Positions 46,943 to 56,021 of a stretch of 64,000 bases of DNA are shown piece by piece (position 1 is the stretch's first letter; every line of letters begins with the position of its first letter). The translations under genes were made by a program, and so were the position numbers. A model generated the notes under the pieces. That model was not told the DNA's origin. It was given only the letters and a program-made list of their open reading frames with translations, and ran no database searches. Origin of the DNA: Avibacterium sp. 20-132 (GTDB lineage: Bacteria; Pseudomonadota; Gammaproteobacteria; Enterobacterales; Pasteurellaceae). Location of the stretch: contig NZ_CP091456.1 of the NCBI RefSeq assembly GCF_023611925.1, positions 2,460,001-2,524,000 on the forward strand, read 5' to 3'.

Positions 46943-47872
46943 CTACTCTTCTAAAATGGATAATCCGGGCAAGGTTGAAAAACTTTGGGCTTTCACTGTC
47001 TCATAAAAATCCTCAACAAAGGCAACCTCTGTATCAGCTTCACGAAATGCCCCATAAAGATTACTATATAACCCTTGTGAAGTGATCTTTCTCGCGACAA
47101 TATAGCCTCGATCTAAATAAGGTTTTGCTGCCCAAAAAGGTAATGCAGCCACCCCTCTTTTACTCGCTACAAGCTGAATAATCGCAATGGTCAATTCACT
47201 TGTTCTACGAGTAGGATTGATCCCCGCAGGCTGCAACACTTTTTTCAGCAAATCTAACATATCATCAGGAACAGGATAGGTAATTAATGTTTGATCAAGA
47301 AAATCCTCCGCCTGCCAAACCGCTTTATTGGCAAGAGAATGATCCTTCGCACATAATCCCACCATCTCATAAGAAAATAACGGTTTATAGGTAATACCGA
47401 CAGTCTCTTCAACCTCCGAAACCACCGCCCAATCTGCACGATGGGTTAATAATAGCCCAACAGGATCAGTATGAAAGCCAGAAACAATATCTAACTCCAC
47501 TAAAGGCCAATGTTGGCGAAAACTATCCATTGCGGGCATTAACCAGTCAAAGCAAGTATGACATTCTACCGCAATGCGCAGCTCCCCCGCTTCCCCTTGC
47601 TTCACTCGTGAAAGATCTCGCTCGGCCTCAATAATTTGTGGTAACACTTCATTTGCTAATTTAATCAAACGCTCGCCAGCCGCCGTAAAGCGTAAAGGCT
47701 GACTTTTTCGCTCAAATAGCGCAAGACCATATTGATCTTCCAATAACTTTATCTGATGAGAAAGGGCTGATTGCGTTAAATAAATACGCTTCGCCGCCAA
47801 AGAAACACTCCCCGTTTCTTTTAATGCAATCAGTGTTTTAAGATGTCGAATTTCTAAAAATGTGGGTTTCAT
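46943..47872 (-). CDS. metR: LysR-type regulator MetR
   Basis: 309 residues. The N-terminal helix-turn-helix (IRHLKTLIALKETGSVSLAAKRIYLTQSALSHQIKLLE in overlapping segments) and the effector domain with RIAVECHTCFDWLMPAMDSF match MetR, the homocysteine-responsive activator of methionine genes. It is followed by azlC and azlD on the same strand. Confidence 0.9.
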   Translation of the reverse strand: MKPTFLEIRHLKTLIALKETGSVSLAAKRIYLTQSALSHQIKLLEDQYGLALFERKSQPLRFTAAGERLIKLANEVLPQIIEAERDLSRVKQGEAGELRIAVECHTCFDWLMPAMDSFRQHWPLVELDIVSGFHTDPVGLLLTHRADWAVVSEVEETVGITYKPLFSYEMVGLCAKDHSLANKAVWQAEDFLDQTLITYPVPDDMLDLLKKVLQPAGINPTRRTSELTIAIIQLVASKRGVAALPFWAAKPYLDRGYIVARKITSQGLYSNLYGAFREADTEVAFVEDFYETVKAQSFSTLPGLSILEE

Positions 47873-47917
47873 TAAATGGATTCATAGATATAAAACAAGA
47901 TAATGAAAATTATACAA

Positions 47918-47966
47918 CAAAAAAGCACCGCACTTTAATGATTAATATAAAGTGCGGTGGTTTTTA
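47918..47966. terminator. Uptake-signal dyad terminator near metR and IS
   Basis: GCACCGCACTTTA and TAAAGTGCGGTG pair around a short loop, with A-run left and T-run right. On the minus strand it would end transcripts coming from uvrD, from which the IS element now separates it. Confidence 0.75.
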
Positions 47967-47974
47967 TTTGAATT

Positions 47975-48683
47975 AGCTGTATTAGATTAGCAGTTATGTT
48001 AGTCTATAAAACCGAAGATAACTCATTGTAAAATCAGAAATCTATACAGAAAAAACTGCTAGAATTTTTTGTACTTGAAGTAACAGCCCGTTTCAGCAGC
48101 AAATTTACTGGAAATTAACCCTAATTCAGCCGCCCTCTTTTATCGCAAAATCAGGGAGGTGATTAGCGACCATTTAGCCCAAGATACCAACGAGATTTTT
48201 GCTGGTAAAATTGAGCTTGATGAAAGCTATTTTGGTGGAAAAAGAAAAGGAAAAAGGGAACGAGGTGCTAAGGGTAAAACAGCGGTTTTTGGTATGCTGA
48301 AACGAGAAGGAAAAGTCTATACGGTTATTGTTGAAAATACTAAGACTAACACCTTACTCCATGTAATTAAAAGGAAAATTATGCCTGATAGCGTTGTTTA
48401 TACCGACTATTATCATCGCTACGATGTGCTAGATATAAGCGAATTTAAGCATGTCAGAATTAATCATTCAACTCATTTCGCAGAAGCAAAAAATCACATT
48501 AATGAGATTGAAAATTTCTGGAATCAGGCTAAACGAGTACTAAGAAAATATAACGGAATTGACAAGAAATCCTTTCCGTTATTCTTGAAAGAATGTGAAT
48601 TTCAGTTTAACTTTGGGACACCAAAAGAACAGCTAAAAACACCGCGACTTTGGTGTGGAATTTAGGACTAATCTAATACAGCC
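47975..48683 (+). mobile_element. Second IS1595-family insertion sequence
   Basis: About 709 bp with terminal repeats GCTGTATTAGATTAG at 47976-47990 and its complement at 48668-48682. The flanks show no matching 8-bp duplication. The ends differ from the 7512 element, so it is a different member of the IS1595/IS1016 group. Confidence 0.85.
48027..48665 (+). pseudogene. IS1595-family transposase, frameshifted at the N-terminus
   Basis: The open part (from GTG 48159) has the DDE core: ELDESYF, VVYTDYYHRYDVLD, RINHSTHFAEAKNHINEIEN and LKECEFQFNF. Upstream, homology continues as ANLLEINPNSAALFYRKIRE in the same frame up to a TAA at 48081. The remaining start, KIRNLYRKKLLEFFVLEVTA, lies in another frame; one extra T near 48090 (CGTTTCAGC) links them. 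The start codon of the original gene is not evident. All three catalytic positions remain. Confidence 0.8.
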
Positions 48684-48730
48684 TCAAAAACAAAAATGCG
48701 GTGTCTTTTTAGTGAATTTTTAATTTGTGT

Positions 48731-50917
48731 TTAGGATAACTTCTCTAGCTTCGCCAATGCCGCAATCAGCCATTTAATTCCTTCTCCTTGGAAAGCGATT
48801 TGTAGTCGGGTGTTATTGTCTTCACCTTCCACATTAATAATTGTGCCATTACCAAATTTAGCGTGTCTAACTTTTTGTCCCATTCGCCATTCCCTATCAT
48901 TTCTAACTTTATGACTATTTAACGAACCGACGGCAGCACGATTATACGCACGCGTCACCGTGCCTCGTAAACGCACTTCTTGAATACAATCCTTTGGTAA
49001 TTCTTCAATAAAACGAGAGGGAATATGGCGTTCTTCTTTGCCATATAATCGGCGGCTTTCCGCATAACTAATGGTGAGTTTTTGCTTGGCTCGGGTGATG
49101 CCAACATAAGCCAGACGGCGTTCCTCTTCTAAACGCCCTGGTTCTTCAAAAGAACGGAAGCTTGGAAATAAACCTTCTTCCACCCCAACCATAAAGACGC
49201 GTGAAAATTCTAACCCTTTGGCGGAATGTAATGTCATCATTTGTACACTTGATTCATGGGCTGAGGCCTGTTCTTCCCCAGCCTCTAAAGAGGCGTGGGT
49301 GAGAAATGCCATTAAATCTGTCATTTCTTCCGCTTCATCTGGTTTAATAAATTCTCGAGTTGCACTCACCAGTTCTTCTAAATTTTCGATCCGCACTTCA
49401 CCTTTTTCACCTTTCTCCTGCTTATACATTTCATACAAGCCTGAGTGTTTAATGACAAAATCAGTTTGTGCAAATAGTGGCATTTCTGCACTATCTTGTT
49501 GTAAGGAATTAATTAATTCAGTAAAACGCAATAAAGCGGTTGCTGCCCGTCCTGCTAACATATTTTCCTGAATGGCAACTTGAATGGCTTGCCATAGGGT
49601 AATTTGTCGCTCACGGGTTAATTGACGTAACACATCTAAGGTTCGATCGCCAATCCCTCGAGCTGGTGTGTTGATCACTCGCTCAAAGGCGGCATCATCA
49701 AAGCGATTGGCGATCAAACGTAAATACGCTAAGGCATCTTTAATTTCTTGCCGTTCAAAGAAACGCAATCCGCCATAAATTCGATAAGGAATTTGGGCGC
49801 GAATTAAGGCTTCTTCAATAACACGAGATTGGCTATTACTACGATATAAAATAGCACAATCATCTAATTTTCCGCCATCATCGAGCCAGATTTTGATTTG
49901 GCTTGCCACAAACTGAGCTTCGTCAATTTCATTAAAGGCGGCATAAATCCCAACAGGATCGCCTTGCTCCCCCTCCGTCCATAAATCCTTACCAAGACGG
50001 TTACTATTATTCGCAATTAAATGGTTGGCACTGTTGAGAATATTGCCCGTAGAACGATAATTTTGCTCAAGACGAATGGTTTGTGCATTATGAAAATCTT
50101 CTAAGAAACGGTGAATATTTTCAACTTGTGCGCCACGCCAGCCATAAATAGACTGATCGTCATCGCCTACGATCATTATTTTACCCGTTTCTCCCACCAA
50201 TAATTTGATCCACGCATATTGGATTTTATTGGTATCTTGAAACTCGTCCACCAAAATATGCGAAAAACGCTGCTGATAACGTTGCAAAATTAATGGTTTT
50301 TTCAGCCACAATTCATACGCTCGCAGCAATAATTCAGAAAAATCCAACAAGCCCGCTCTATCACAAGCATCTTGATAAATTTGATAAATTTTAATCCAAG
50401 TGCGTTCTTGAATATCGCCCTCATCATCAAGTTGATGCGGACGCAAACCTTCTTCTTTTTTGTTATTAATATACCAGCACGCCTGTTTCGGCGGATACGC
50501 TTTTTCGTCAATATTATGTAGTTTAATCAAGCGTTTAATCAAACGTTGCTGATCATCACTATCTAAAATTTGAAAATCCTGTGGTAGCCCAGCATCTGCA
50601 TAATGGGCGCGTAATAGACGGTGTGCAATACTGTGAAATGTGCCAGTCCACATTCCCATTATGCGTTGTGATGAATATTTCGCCAATGTTTGCTCAATTC
50701 GATGACGCATTTCTGCGGCGGCTTTATTGGTAAAGGTGACTGCCATTATACTGCCTTCAGAAATTTGCTCTACCGCAATCAACCAAGCAATACGATAAGT
50801 TAGCACTCGCGTTTTACCACTACCCGCGCCAGCTAACACTAAGTAATTGCCCAAGGGGGCAGCGACTGCCTCGCGTTGTTTATCATTTAATCCATCAAGT
50901 AATTCTGAAATATCCAT
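48731..50917 (-). CDS. uvrD: DNA helicase II
   Basis: About 728-residue SF1 3'-5' helicase acting in nucleotide excision and mismatch repair. Walker A LAGAGSGKTRVLTYRI, DEFQDTNKIQ, GDDDQSIYGWRGA, QNYRST and VMTLHSAKGLEF-type (MMTLHSAKGLEFSRVF) motifs are visible, and a Tudor-like C-terminus (KVRHAKFGNGTIINVEG). The start is the ATG at 50917 (the GTG before it is in the ribosome-binding region). Confidence 0.97.
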   Translation of the reverse strand: MDISELLDGLNDKQREAVAAPLGNYLVLAGAGSGKTRVLTYRIAWLIAVEQISEGSIMAVTFTNKAAAEMRHRIEQTLAKYSSQRIMGMWTGTFHSIAHRLLRAHYADAGLPQDFQILDSDDQQRLIKRLIKLHNIDEKAYPPKQACWYINNKKEEGLRPHQLDDEGDIQERTWIKIYQIYQDACDRAGLLDFSELLLRAYELWLKKPLILQRYQQRFSHILVDEFQDTNKIQYAWIKLLVGETGKIMIVGDDDQSIYGWRGAQVENIHRFLEDFHNAQTIRLEQNYRSTGNILNSANHLIANNSNRLGKDLWTEGEQGDPVGIYAAFNEIDEAQFVASQIKIWLDDGGKLDDCAILYRSNSQSRVIEEALIRAQIPYRIYGGLRFFERQEIKDALAYLRLIANRFDDAAFERVINTPARGIGDRTLDVLRQLTRERQITLWQAIQVAIQENMLAGRAATALLRFTELINSLQQDSAEMPLFAQTDFVIKHSGLYEMYKQEKGEKGEVRIENLEELVSATREFIKPDEAEEMTDLMAFLTHASLEAGEEQASAHESSVQMMTLHSAKGLEFSRVFMVGVEEGLFPSFRSFEEPGRLEEERRLAYVGITRAKQKLTISYAESRRLYGKEERHIPSRFIEELPKDCIQEVRLRGTVTRAYNRAAVGSLNSHKVRNDREWRMGQKVRHAKFGNGTIINVEGEDNNTRLQIAFQGEGIKWLIAALAKLEKLS

Positions 50918-50978
50918 CACATCACCACTGTTTTTTTATACAGTTTTAAATTATAGGGGGATTTTGCTAAAAGGCAAG

Positions 50979-51016
50979 AAGTGCGGTGAAATTTTTATGA
51001 ATTTTCCACCGCACTT
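50979..51016 (-). terminator. Uptake-signal dyad terminator after rlmM
   Basis: AAGTGCGGTG and CACCGCACTT around an A/T loop, directly after the rlmM stop codon on the minus strand and before uvrD. Confidence 0.75.
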
Positions 51017-51019
51017 TAA

Positions 51020-52111
51020 TTAAGGCAGTAAATAGAGATAAACGGTGATCTCTTCCCTATCGTGATACAGATGCTTTGCTTTAAGTTTGAATTTCATTCC
51101 TTGTTGATCTAAGGCTTGTTCAATCATTGTTAGGCATTCTTTCACTTCCGTATAACGTTTTTTCATTGGCAATTTTAAATTAAAAATGCTGGCTTGGCAC
51201 CACCCATTAATGAACCATTTTGTAATTAATTGTGCAATGCGACTTGGCTGTTCGACCATATCACATACTAGCCAATCAATACGGCGATGTTTCGGTGGTT
51301 GAAATTTAAAACCGTCTTCAGCACAATGTTCAATGCGACCCGTTTCGTGTAGGCTCGCTGCCATTTTGCCATGATCTACCGCATAAACAAATAAACCACG
51401 TTTAACCAATTGGTACGTCCATCCTCCCGGGCAAGCACCGAGATCAACCGCATACTGATTTTCATTTAAGTATTGGCTTTCTTTTTGTTTAGGAATGAAG
51501 GTTAAAATGGCTTCTTCTAATTTTAAGGTCGAGCGACTTGGTGCCTCTGCGGGGAATTTAAGCCGTTGAATGCCCATAAAATATGGCGAATGATTATGGT
51601 TGTACGAATACCCTACATAGCACGCTGTTGATTGCAAGAAAAAAACGTGCAACGTTAGGGTATGTTGATGATTGCCTTTGCCCTGTAAAAAGCCTTCTTT
51701 TTTCAAAATATTACGCAAAGGTACGGTAAATTTACGACAAAATCCAGACAATTCTTTTGCTTCATTGGTGTCGGCAGTTTCAACAAATAATTCGGTGCTA
51801 TTTTTGAGTTTTTTCGCCAATTCATCTTGCTGATATTGCAATAAAATAGGGCTAATACGATCTTCAGGTGAGAGATTTTGTAATAAATCTGATACAACAA
51901 TCATTTGGCGAGCAAAAATCAGTTGGTCAAAAGGCAGTTCTTGTGCCAATCGATCCGCCTCACCAGCCTGATAACATTCAAAAATCACATAACCTGAATT
52001 TGGCTCAACACGGGCGAAGCCAAAAATTCCACGTTCGGCTGCTTTATCAGTAATTTCGGCGGCAAGTTCTTTTTCAAAGCCAATACGGCAATATAAGGCA
52101 AGTTTATTCAT
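51020..52111 (-). CDS. rlmM: 23S rRNA 2'-O-methyltransferase (C2498)
   Basis: 363 residues. N-terminal THUMP-like region, then the Rossmann methyltransferase with SAM motif VDLGACPGGWTYQLV and WLVCDMVEQPSRIA (catalytic Asp); K-D-K-E type residues appear in FNLKLPMKKRY. Overlaps the end of gcvA by 8 bases; the gcvA-rlmM neighbourhood is as in enterobacteria. Confidence 0.96.
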   Translation of the reverse strand: MNKLALYCRIGFEKELAAEITDKAAERGIFGFARVEPNSGYVIFECYQAGEADRLAQELPFDQLIFARQMIVVSDLLQNLSPEDRISPILLQYQQDELAKKLKNSTELFVETADTNEAKELSGFCRKFTVPLRNILKKEGFLQGKGNHQHTLTLHVFFLQSTACYVGYSYNHNHSPYFMGIQRLKFPAEAPSRSTLKLEEAILTFIPKQKESQYLNENQYAVDLGACPGGWTYQLVKRGLFVYAVDHGKMAASLHETGRIEHCAEDGFKFQPPKHRRIDWLVCDMVEQPSRIAQLITKWFINGWCQASIFNLKLPMKKRYTEVKECLTMIEQALDQQGMKFKLKAKHLYHDREEITVYLYLLP

Positions 52112-52994
52112 TATTGTTTCTTATTTCTTTAATTATCCATTGGCGAAATGCGAGAATTTGTTCATCATTCGCTTTATCTAATTGATTAACCACATAAAAA
52201 GATTTTGGATCTTTGAGTTGGATTGGTAACACCACTTGCAATGTACCACGATCAATTTCTTGCTGAGCTAGCACACGGTTAGCAAGTACAATGCCTTGTC
52301 CGTGTACCGCAGCTTGCAAGGCCATAAAAGTATGGCTGAAAATAGGGCCGTGCTGAATGTCCAACGCTTTTAATTGTAAATGATTCGCCATATTTTGCCA
52401 GTTATCACGGGTATGAATATGAATCAGCGTATGTTTTTTAAGATCATCTGCTGAATATACCGGCTGTTTAGCCAATAATTTTGGTGAGGCAAGCAAGAGC
52501 AAATTTTCCTCTGCTAATTTTTCCACTTGCAGATTTTCCCACGCGCCACGTCCATAATAAATCGCAATATCAATTTCTCGGTTCAGCAATCCTTCATCTT
52601 GATCCACGCCTGTCAAGCGAACTTCAATATCTGGATAAAGGGCATTAAACCCACTTAAACGAGGCACAAGCCACTGAATGCCAAAGGTTTGGGGTACACT
52701 AATCGCAATATGTTTTTCATTTTTCTGCGTCATTAATTTTTGCGTAACCTCGGACAAACGGCGTAAAATTTCTGTCACTTCTTTGAAATAAATCTGTCCT
52801 AACTCAGTTAGCACTAACGCTCGGTGCTGACGTTTAAATAATTCAATGCCTAAAAAATCTTCTAATAATTTAATTTGATGACTCACTGCTGCTTGGGTCA
52901 CAAAGAGTTCATCCGCTGCTTTTGTGAAACTCAAATGGCGAGCCGCACATTCAAAAGCTTTCAGTGAATTCAAGGGAGGCAAACGTTTATACAT
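52104..52994 (-). CDS. gcvA: LysR-type glycine cleavage regulator GcvA
   Basis: 296 residues. N-terminal helix-turn-helix (LNSLKAFECAARHLSFTKAA, ELFVTQAAVSHQIKLLE), then the substrate domain with SVPQTFGIQWLVPRL, the GcvA pattern. It activates gcv genes and the divergent sRNA gene gcvB, which lies 125 bases upstream on the other strand here. Confidence 0.95.
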   Translation of the reverse strand: MYKRLPPLNSLKAFECAARHLSFTKAADELFVTQAAVSHQIKLLEDFLGIELFKRQHRALVLTELGQIYFKEVTEILRRLSEVTQKLMTQKNEKHIAISVPQTFGIQWLVPRLSGFNALYPDIEVRLTGVDQDEGLLNREIDIAIYYGRGAWENLQVEKLAEENLLLLASPKLLAKQPVYSADDLKKHTLIHIHTRDNWQNMANHLQLKALDIQHGPIFSHTFMALQAAVHGQGIVLANRVLAQQEIDRGTLQVVLPIQLKDPKSFYVVNQLDKANDEQILAFRQWIIKEIRNNNE

Positions 52995-53083
52995 AAATTC
53001 TTCTCAAATGAAAAATAATCAGTTATACTAACTCACTGATTTATCTATTAGTTTTTTTAATGCAAGGGATAAAAAAATATCCT

Positions 53084-53112
53084 TTGTTCTCGTCCATACA
53101 TCTCACTACAAT
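53084..53112 (+). promoter_or_regulatory. Promoter of gcvB
   Basis: TTGTTC, 17-base spacer, TACAAT. ATTAG/CTAAC-type GcvA half-sites lie just upstream (about 53030-53050). Confidence 0.6.
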
Positions 53113-53118
53113 ACGCAC

Positions 53119-53291
53119 ATACTTAATGATTGGTAATTCCTTATTGGTTAAGAGTTTCGACTTAAGTATGATGTTGTGTTTGCATAGTTCGGGAAACCGA
53201 ACAGAGTAACTGATTAGTTACTCATTTCACTTCCTGTATATTTTTTTGACCTAATTAGGTTAGACACCGCTCAATTGAGCGGTGTTTTTTT
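53119..53291 (+). ncRNA. gcvB: GcvB small regulatory RNA
   Basis: About 173 nt, divergent from gcvA. It shows the GU-rich seed region (GATGTTGTGTTTGCA, 53170-53184), a GTTCGG/CCGAAC hairpin with GAAA loop (53187-53202), an 8-bp GAGTAACT/AGTTACTC hairpin (53204-53223), the conserved CACTTCCTGTA (53228-53238), and the terminator ACACCGCTC/GAGCGGTGT with T-run. GcvB with Hfq represses amino-acid and peptide transporter mRNAs. Start inferred from the promoter. Confidence 0.93.
53264..53291 (+). terminator. Terminator of GcvB
   Basis: Near-perfect stem ACACCGCTCAA/TTGAGCGGTGT followed by eight T residues. Confidence 0.92.
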
Positions 53292-53481
53292 ATGTGCGAG
53301 ATCCTACCACAGTTTCACTTTTCCCCGAAATAGATTTCCTTGTTAGCTGTACAGAAGACATCGTATTTTTTCTAAGAAAAAATAAATTCAAAAATAACCG
53401 CACTTTTATTGTTGCAAGTTTTAAATAATGGTGTAGATTAAAACCATTCTGTTGTAACAACATCATTAATAAGGAAATAAA

Positions 53482-54504
53482 ATGACACTAAAAAACATTG
53501 ACTGGCAAAATCTTGGTTTTGGCTATATCAAAACAGATTATCGTTATATTGCTTACTGGAAAGACGGAGAATGGTCTAAAGGGGAACTCACCCAAGATAA
53601 TGTGCTTCATATTAGCGAAGGCTCTACCGCATTACATTATGGGCAACAATGCTTTGAGGGGTTAAAAGCATATCGCTGTAAAGATGGCTCAATTAATCTT
53701 TTCCGTCCAGATCAAAATGCCTTAAGAATGCAAAAAAGTTGCCAACGTTTACTCATGCCTGAAGTCCCTGTTGAAATGTTTATTGATGCCTGTAAACAAG
53801 TTGTCAAAGCGAATCAATCTTGGCTTGCCCCTTACGGCACAGGAGCAACACTTTACTTACGTCCATTTGTGATTGGCGTGGGAGATAATGTAGGCGTAAC
53901 CCCTGCAAAAGAATACATCTTTTCTATTTTCTGTTGCCCTGTCGGTGCCTATTTCAAAGGTGGAATGAAACCGACTAATTTTATTGTTTCTGGCTACGAT
54001 CGTGCAGCCCCACAAGGTACTGGTGCGGCTAAAGTGGGCGGAAACTATGCAGCAAGCCTTTATCCGGGCAAATTAGCCAAACAGCGTAACTTTAGTGACT
54101 GTATTTATCTTGATCCCGCCACTCACACTAAAATTGAAGAAGTGGGTTCAGCAAATTTCTTTGGTATCACGAAAGATAATAAATTTATTACCCCACTCTC
54201 CCCATCAATTTTACCAAGTATCACGAAATATTCTCTGCTCTATTTGGCAAAAGAACGTCTTGGGTTAGACACCCTTGAAGGGGATATTTATATTAATGAA
54301 TTAGACCAATTTAAAGAAGCTGGGGCTTGCGGAACAGCGGCAGTGATTACGCCAATTGGCGGTATTCAATATGGCGATGACTTCCACGTTTTCTATTCAG
54401 AAACAGAAGTTGGCGAAATCACCCAACGTCTTTATAACGAACTGACCGGCATTCAATTTGGTGATATTGAAGCGCCTGAAGGTTGGATTGTTAAAGTGGA
54501 ATAA
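53482..54504 (+). CDS. ilvE: Branched-chain amino-acid aminotransferase
   Basis: 340-residue PLP enzyme of fold type IV, the longer BCAT form. It interconverts Leu/Ile/Val and their keto acids. Motifs: [38 protein letters not shown], and the PLP-lysine region [13 protein letters not shown]; cofactor-binding [12 protein letters not shown] at the C-terminus. AAGGA precedes the ATG. The 190-base stretch upstream after gcvB holds one uptake signal and no attenuator that I can see. Confidence 0.96.
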   Translation: MTLKNIDWQNLGFGYIKTDYRYIAYWKDGEWSKGELTQDNVLHISEGSTALHYGQQCFEGLKAYRCKDGSINLFRPDQNALRMQKSCQRLLMPEVPVEMFIDACKQVVKANQSWLAPYGTGATLYLRPFVIGVGDNVGVTPAKEYIFSIFCCPVGAYFKGGMKPTNFIVSGYDRAAPQGTGAAKVGGNYAASLYPGKLAKQRNFSDCIYLDPATHTKIEEVGSANFFGITKDNKFITPLSPSILPSITKYSLLYLAKERLGLDTLEGDIYINELDQFKEAGACGTAAVITPIGGIQYGDDFHVFYSETEVGEITQRLYNELTGIQFGDIEAPEGWIVKVE

Positions 54505-54530
54505 TTTTCCAAATAAAATCAAAACGAATA

Positions 54531-54553
54531 AAAAAGGGGCGTTTGCCCCTTTA
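54531..54553. terminator. Terminator after ilvE, shared with truB
   Basis: Stem AAAGGGGC/GCCCCTTT with a GTTT loop, A-run and T-run, between convergent genes. Confidence 0.85.
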
Positions 54554-54557
54554 ATCT

Positions 54558-55484
54558 TTATAATAAATCTAATGCGACCATTCGGCTTGGTCGGATAACG
54601 TTATTTTTATCCACTTCTGCCACACCTAAAAACTGATGTTTATCAGAAAATAACCGCACCTGTCCGTAAATCTGTTGGGGATTATCAAACTTCACACGTT
54701 GCCCAAAGCCTACGGCTCGGCTTTGCTCAGCAGTTAAAAGCAAAGCGGGTAAGGATTTCACCGCACTGTCGATAGGTAATAAATGCTGATCTAGCAAACT
54801 TAAATCCTGCTGTTCGCTTAAGGCGTTAAGATCTTCTAAGCGCATCATCGCTTGCTGAGGATAATCCGCCACCGCAAGGCGGCGAAGCATCGTTACGTGT
54901 GCGCCACAACCTAACACTTCACCTAAATCATCAACTAAAGTGCGAATATAAGTGCCTTTAGAACAATGTACTTCCAGCGTTAAATAAGGAGCTTGGTAAT
55001 CAATAAATTTCAGTTCAAAAATGGTGATAGGACGTGGTTCACGTTCCACGGTAATGCCTGCACGCGCATATTCATATAGCGGTTTCCCTTGATGTTTCAA
55101 GGCTGAAAACATTGTCGGCACTTGCATAATCTCGCCACGAAATTGATCAAGTGCGGTCAAAATTTCTGAGATTTCCACCCGCCCTTCTCGATGTTGCACC
55201 ACTTGTCCATCTGCATCAGAGGTATCTGTACGTTCACCCAATTTCGCCGTGACCAAATAACGCTTATCAGAATCAAGCAAATATTGCGAAAACTTGGTCG
55301 CCTCACCTAAACAAATGGGCAACATCCCCGTAGCGAGGGGATCTAACGCCCCTGTATGCCCTGCCTTATTTGCCTGAAAAAGCCGTTTCACTTGTTGCAT
55401 AATTTGGTTAGAACTTGCCCCTTGTGGCTTATCTAACAAAAAAATTCCGTGAATGTGGCGACCTTTATTTTTTGCTCTACTCAT
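54558..55484 (-). CDS. truB: tRNA pseudouridine-55 synthase
   Basis: 308 residues from MSRAKNKG at 55484, matching the family start; the frame extends 20 codons upstream inside rbfA but that part is not conserved. Catalytic Asp in [14 protein letters not shown]; also [12 protein letters not shown] and [11 protein letters not shown]. It overlaps the rbfA end by 8 bases, last gene of the nusA operon. Confidence 0.97.
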   Translation of the reverse strand: MSRAKNKGRHIHGIFLLDKPQGASSNQIMQQVKRLFQANKAGHTGALDPLATGMLPICLGEATKFSQYLLDSDKRYLVTAKLGERTDTSDADGQVVQHREGRVEISEILTALDQFRGEIMQVPTMFSALKHQGKPLYEYARAGITVEREPRPITIFELKFIDYQAPYLTLEVHCSKGTYIRTLVDDLGEVLGCGAHVTMLRRLAVADYPQQAMMRLEDLNALSEQQDLSLLDQHLLPIDSAVKSLPALLLTAEQSRAVGFGQRVKFDNPQQIYGQVRLFSDKHQFLGVAEVDKNNVIRPSRMVALDLL

Positions 55485-55893
55485 TATTTTTGTCGGCATC
55501 TTCTTGGTTATGCGGTTCTGGCTGGTGGCGTTTTTCATCATCACGAATCACTTCACTCACCAAGTTAGACATTCTCATTCCTTCGACCAAAGATTGATCA
55601 TAAATAAAACGTAGCTCAGGAACGATCCGTAAACGCATCGCTTTCGCCAATAATGAACGAATATAAGGTGCAGCTTTTTCTAACCCTTTCATTCCACTTT
55701 CAATAATACTTTCATCTTGATCAAATAAAAAAGTTACAAAAACTTTTGCATAAGCCAAATCGCGCGACACTTCTACATCAGAAACGGTAACCATTCCAAT
55801 ACGAGGATCTTTGACTTCACGCTGTAAAATGACTGCAATTTCTTTTTGTAATTCCTGTGCTACGCGATCTGAACGTTTAAATTCTCTTGCCAT
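55477..55893 (-). CDS. rbfA: 30S ribosome-binding factor A
   Basis: 138 residues with a KH-like fold and a charged C-terminal tail ([20 protein letters not shown]). It binds 16S rRNA helix 1 for 30S maturation and cold adaptation. Conserved [20 protein letters not shown] and [15 protein letters not shown]. Between infB and truB. Confidence 0.97.
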   Translation of the reverse strand: MAREFKRSDRVAQELQKEIAVILQREVKDPRIGMVTVSDVEVSRDLAYAKVFVTFLFDQDESIIESGMKGLEKAAPYIRSLLAKAMRLRIVPELRFIYDQSLVEGMRMSNLVSEVIRDDEKRHQPEPHNQEDADKNNE

Positions 55894-55984
55894 TTCCTTT
55901 TCCTATAAATAAAAAGAGGATAATGCTTGCCTCGCTTAAGGTGTAACCTATGACGAAAAGCCTATCCCATTTATTGTGTTAAGT

Positions 55985-56013
55985 AAAAGTGCGGATAAAA
56001 ACACCCGCACTTT
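55985..56013 (-). terminator. Terminator-like hairpin after infB made of degenerate uptake signals
   Basis: AAAGTGCGG and CCGCACTTT pair across a short loop; each 9-mer is changed at its last base. On the minus strand, T-rich DNA follows. rbfA is 90 bases downstream, so this may only partly stop transcription. Confidence 0.6.
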
Positions 56014-56021
56014 CTCATTCA

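Noticed and set aside
55485..55544. 20-residue extension of truB
   Set aside because: It lies inside rbfA, is not conserved in character, and the family start MSR is at 55484.
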